From positions 200,122 to 264,121 of the forward strand of contig NZ_JASHKN010000010.1 of assembly GCF_030056735.1 (NCBI RefSeq): a stretch of DNA of 64,000 nt, read 5' to 3'. Each line of letters begins with the position of its first letter. Position 1 is the first letter of the stretch. The position numbers and the translations under genes were made by a program. Shown here piece after piece: positions 60,455 to 64,000 of the stretch. Source of the DNA: Rhodococcus sp. IEGM 1409. GTDB taxonomy: Bacteria; Actinomycetota; Actinomycetes; Mycobacteriales; Mycobacteriaceae. The notes under the pieces were generated by a model, which saw only the letters and a list, made by a program, of their open reading frames with translations, had not been told where the DNA came from and ran no database searches.

Positions 60455-60880
60455 GTGGGAAAAAGTGACTCCGGAATTCTTGATGCGACGCTGACGACCG
60501 CGCTGGTCCGAGCAGCTCGAATGGCCGCGGCAGCGGCGGAGAAGACGCTGGCGGCAGAGAATCTCACTCTCGATCACTGGATGACGCTCGAAGCCTTGGC
60601 GTCGACCGAGGGGCTGACGATGGCTGAGCTGCGCGATCGAACAGGAACACCAGCCCCGACGCTTACGAGAGTCGCGGACAAGCTGGTCTCGCTTGCGCTC
60701 ATCTATCGCGAAGTCGGTGAGGACGACCGCCGGAAGGTACGCGTGTTTCTCTCGGCGCGCGGAAAGGCTCTGCACAAGCGGGTTGCCGCAGATATTCGCG
60801 TGGCCGAGGAGTCCTGGCTGACGTCGAAAGAGGAAGTGAAGTTACGAGAGGGGCTTCGCCCCTGTGCGCCTTCCTGGTAG
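60455..60880 (+). CDS. MarR-family regulator of the amidase cluster
   Basis: 141 residues. Winged HTH with LTMAELRDRTGTPAPTLTRV (recognition helix) and DDRRKVRVFLSARGKAL (wing, D-RR motif). GTG 60455 is chosen for the GGGGGAG 6 bases upstream; a GTG at 60425 is possible. It is divergent from amiC and probably represses itself, amiC and amiS through the shared 16-bp motif. Odd: the C-terminal dimer helix stops early and the last residues (REGLRPCAPSW) are encoded by the 55-bp repeat, so the repeat replaced the natural 3' end. Confidence 0.82.
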   Translation: MGKSDSGILDATLTTALVRAARMAAAAAEKTLAAENLTLDHWMTLEALASTEGLTMAELRDRTGTPAPTLTRVADKLVSLALIYREVGEDDRRKVRVFLSARGKALHKRVAADIRVAEESWLTSKEEVKLREGLRPCAPSW

Positions 60881-60903
60881 TGGGGACTACCAAAAAGGCG
60901 CAC
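60849..60903. repeat. 55-bp structured repeat, copy 2
   Basis: AGGGGC-TTC-GCCCCT (60849-60863), then outer GTGCGCCTT/AAGGCGCAC (60864-60872/60895-60903) and inner GGTAGT/ACTACC (60876-60881/60886-60891). Same length and order as copy 1. It terminates marR and acs convergently. Confidence 0.9.
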
Positions 60904-60916
60904 GGGGCCGCAGGCC

Positions 60917-62848
<1,932 letters not shown>

Positions 62849-62894
62849 GGCTGACGGCCTTCTTTCCACATTGATCGACACTTTTCTGACTCCG

Positions 62895-62910
62895 TGTGAG
62901 GGTAGTCACA
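62895..62910. promoter_or_regulatory. Perfect CRP box upstream of acs
   Basis: TGTGA-GGGTAG-TCACA matches the CRP consensus at all ten defined positions. It lies 47-62 bp upstream of the acs start codon. Confidence 0.85.
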
Positions 62911-62928
62911 AGCTCACGCAAGCGCACC

Positions 62929-62946
62929 GTTGCATCACGTTGCAAC
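62929..62946. promoter_or_regulatory. 18-nt inverted repeat upstream of acs
   Basis: GTTGCA-TCACGT-TGCAAC, perfect 6-bp arms, 19 bp beyond the CRP box. The remainder of the 62849-63212 gap holds no gene; a 12-nt palindrome CGAGCATGCTCG (63173-63184) precedes the dppA start. Confidence 0.5.
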
Positions 62947-63212
62947 CCGTTGTCCTGCGACGATCGGTCGAAACGATGCGACGGGTGGTCGCTTCTGCCG
63001 ACGAATGAATGTGTGCGAATTCAATTACCCCCAAATTTCCAACAATGGGTGCGGTGCGCGCTTCGGGTTCGATGTGTCTATTGTCAAACCATTATTCGAC
63101 CACAACTCGAAGTCACGTTCACTTTCAGTTGTAGGCGACACGACGCCGGCAGTTACGGCTGTCGGCAGGCCGCGAGCATGCTCGGGGTCACTTAGATGTG
63201 GAAGGAATTCCT

Positions 63213-64000
63213 TTGCGTATCTCACGCATAGCGACCGGCGCGGTCGCGCTCGGAATGACGGCAGTGCTGATCACGGCATGTTCGTCCGGCGATTCGTCGG
63301 GCGGATCGTCCAGCGGCGTCGTCAACGCCTGGGCGGGCGAGCCTCAGAACCCGCTTATCCCCACGAACACGAGTGAGAACATGGGCGGCCGCGTCCTCGA
63401 CTCACTGTTCTCCGGTCTCGTTTCGTACACCGCCGACGGCGGCACCGAGAACGAGGTTGCCGAGTCCATCGAGAGCACCGACGGTCAGAACTTCACCGTC
63501 AAGCTCGCGGACGGCTGGACCTTCACGGACGGCACCCCCGTCACCGCGAAGTCGTTCGTCGACGCCTGGAACTACGGCGCCCTCTCCACCAATGCTCAGC
63601 TTCAGGCTTCGTTCTTCGACCCGATCAAGGGCTACGACGAAGTTGCCGCCGAGGTCCCGACGGCTCAGACGATGTCGGGTCTGAAGGTCGTCGACGACTC
63701 CACCTTCACCATCGAACTCAAGCAGCCCGAGTCGGCGTTCCCTGATCGCCTCGGCTTCACCGCGTACTACCCGCTGCCCGAGGTCGCGTTCAAGGACATG
63801 GCCGCATTCGGTGAGAACCCGATCGGCAACGGCCCGTACAAGCTCGACGGCACCGGCGCGTGGCAGCACAACGTCCGCATCGACACGGTCGTGAACCCGG
63901 ACTACAACGGCAACCGCAAGCCGAAGAACGCCGGCGTCGACTTCATCATGTACAACAGCCTCGACACGGCGTACACCGATCTCCTCGCCAACAACGTCGA
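63213..64000 (+). CDS. dppA: Peptide ABC transporter substrate-binding lipoprotein (DppA-like), partial
   Basis: 262 codons to the window edge, no stop. TTG 63213 has AAGGA 6 bases upstream. A lipoprotein signal ends at the lipobox LITAC (Cys about 24), then a Ser/Gly linker. AWAGEPQNPLIPTNTSENMG, RVLDSLFSGLVSYT and LADGWTFTDGTPVTAKSFVD-W are the family 5 substrate-binding (DppA/OppA) start. It feeds peptides to a Dpp/Opp permease, whose genes should follow. A TTG start and the missing stop make it easy to overlook; the opposite-strand frame over it is a shadow. Confidence 0.88.
   Translation, partial: MRISRIATGAVALGMTAVLITACSSGDSSGGSSSGVVNAWAGEPQNPLIPTNTSENMGGRVLDSLFSGLVSYTADGGTENEVAESIESTDGQNFTVKLADGWTFTDGTPVTAKSFVDAWNYGALSTNAQLQASFFDPIKGYDEVAAEVPTAQTMSGLKVVDDSTFTIELKQPESAFPDRLGFTAYYPLPEVAFKDMAAFGENPIGNGPYKLDGTGAWQHNVRIDTVVNPDYNGNRKPKNAGVDFIMYNSLDTAYTDLLANNV

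Noticed and set aside
63402..63869. Minus-strand frame at the right end of the window
   Set aside because: It lies opposite the dppA-like gene, which has a lipobox, ribosome site and family motifs but uses TTG and runs off the window.

Overview
The window looks like a chromosomal segment of a Rhodococcus, most like the R. erythropolis/qingshengii group. The basis is high GC, heavy use of GTG/TTG starts, WhiB, CRP, PrrAB and FurA regulators of mycolic-acid actinobacteria, an F420-type oxidoreductase, cholesterol oxidases, and an amiE/amiS-type aliphatic amidase cluster. The species assignment is inference; no 16S gene is present.

Left part (1-27,000), lipid and steroid chemistry mixed with decaying genes. 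The 3' end of asd is followed by an orphan Imm51-type protein and a TetR regulator divergent from an acyl-CoA dehydrogenase/MpaB-type oxygenase pair. Next come a DUF222-HNH nuclease gene with a perfect LexA (SOS) box, a Tat-exported multicopper oxidase, a CoA-transferase/HMG-CoA lyase pair, and a tightly overlapping operon tetR-BVMO-choD-ADC-like. After that lie furA-katA, a HAD phosphatase, an F420-type oxidoreductase, the two-component pair prrA-prrB, a secreted protein, a YdjM-like membrane hydrolase and a second, unrelated (VAO-type) cholesterol oxidase. Four gene remnants (a response-regulator fusion, DUF6891, MarR and fadD) mark deletion scars around 9.7-10.0 kb and 24.4-26.6 kb. A siderophore-binding lipoprotein with a DtxR/IdeR-like box lies among them.

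Right part (27,000-64,000), a backbone colinear with the M. tuberculosis Rv3683-Rv3666c block as I remember it. The order is tRNA-Pro, metallophosphoesterase, yqeY, ponA2, whiB4, two ArsA-like ATPases, DUF4177, RidA and MBL hydrolase, then crp, an Rv3675-like membrane protein, nth, a TlpA-like protein, NUDIX, marP, ephE, a holin-like protein, and finally acs and dppA. Two catabolic blocks interrupt it. Block 1 (about 36.0-45.5 kb) holds a 3-hydroxyanthranilate meta-cleavage cluster (aldehyde dehydrogenase, oxalocrotonate decarboxylase, aminomuconate deaminase, 3-HAA dioxygenase, ACMS decarboxylase, transporter, LysR) and a TetR/carboxylesterase unit with a 35-bp palindrome. It starts at a 28-bp tandem repeat on the stop codon of the MBL gene. 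Block 2 (about 51.6-60.9 kb) holds nhaA, an MFS transporter, an NCS1 permease and an aliphatic amidase cluster (amiC-amiS-amiE-amiB) controlled from a divergent marR; no AmiR is present.

Most notable non-coding signals are a 55-bp structured repeat found twice (54,526 and 60,849), each copy supplying the last codons of the gene it follows; a shared MarR-type operator in the amidase cluster; a perfect CRP box upstream of acs, with crp itself in the window; the SOS box; and several perfect inverted repeats. I found no CRISPR array, phage or complete insertion sequence.
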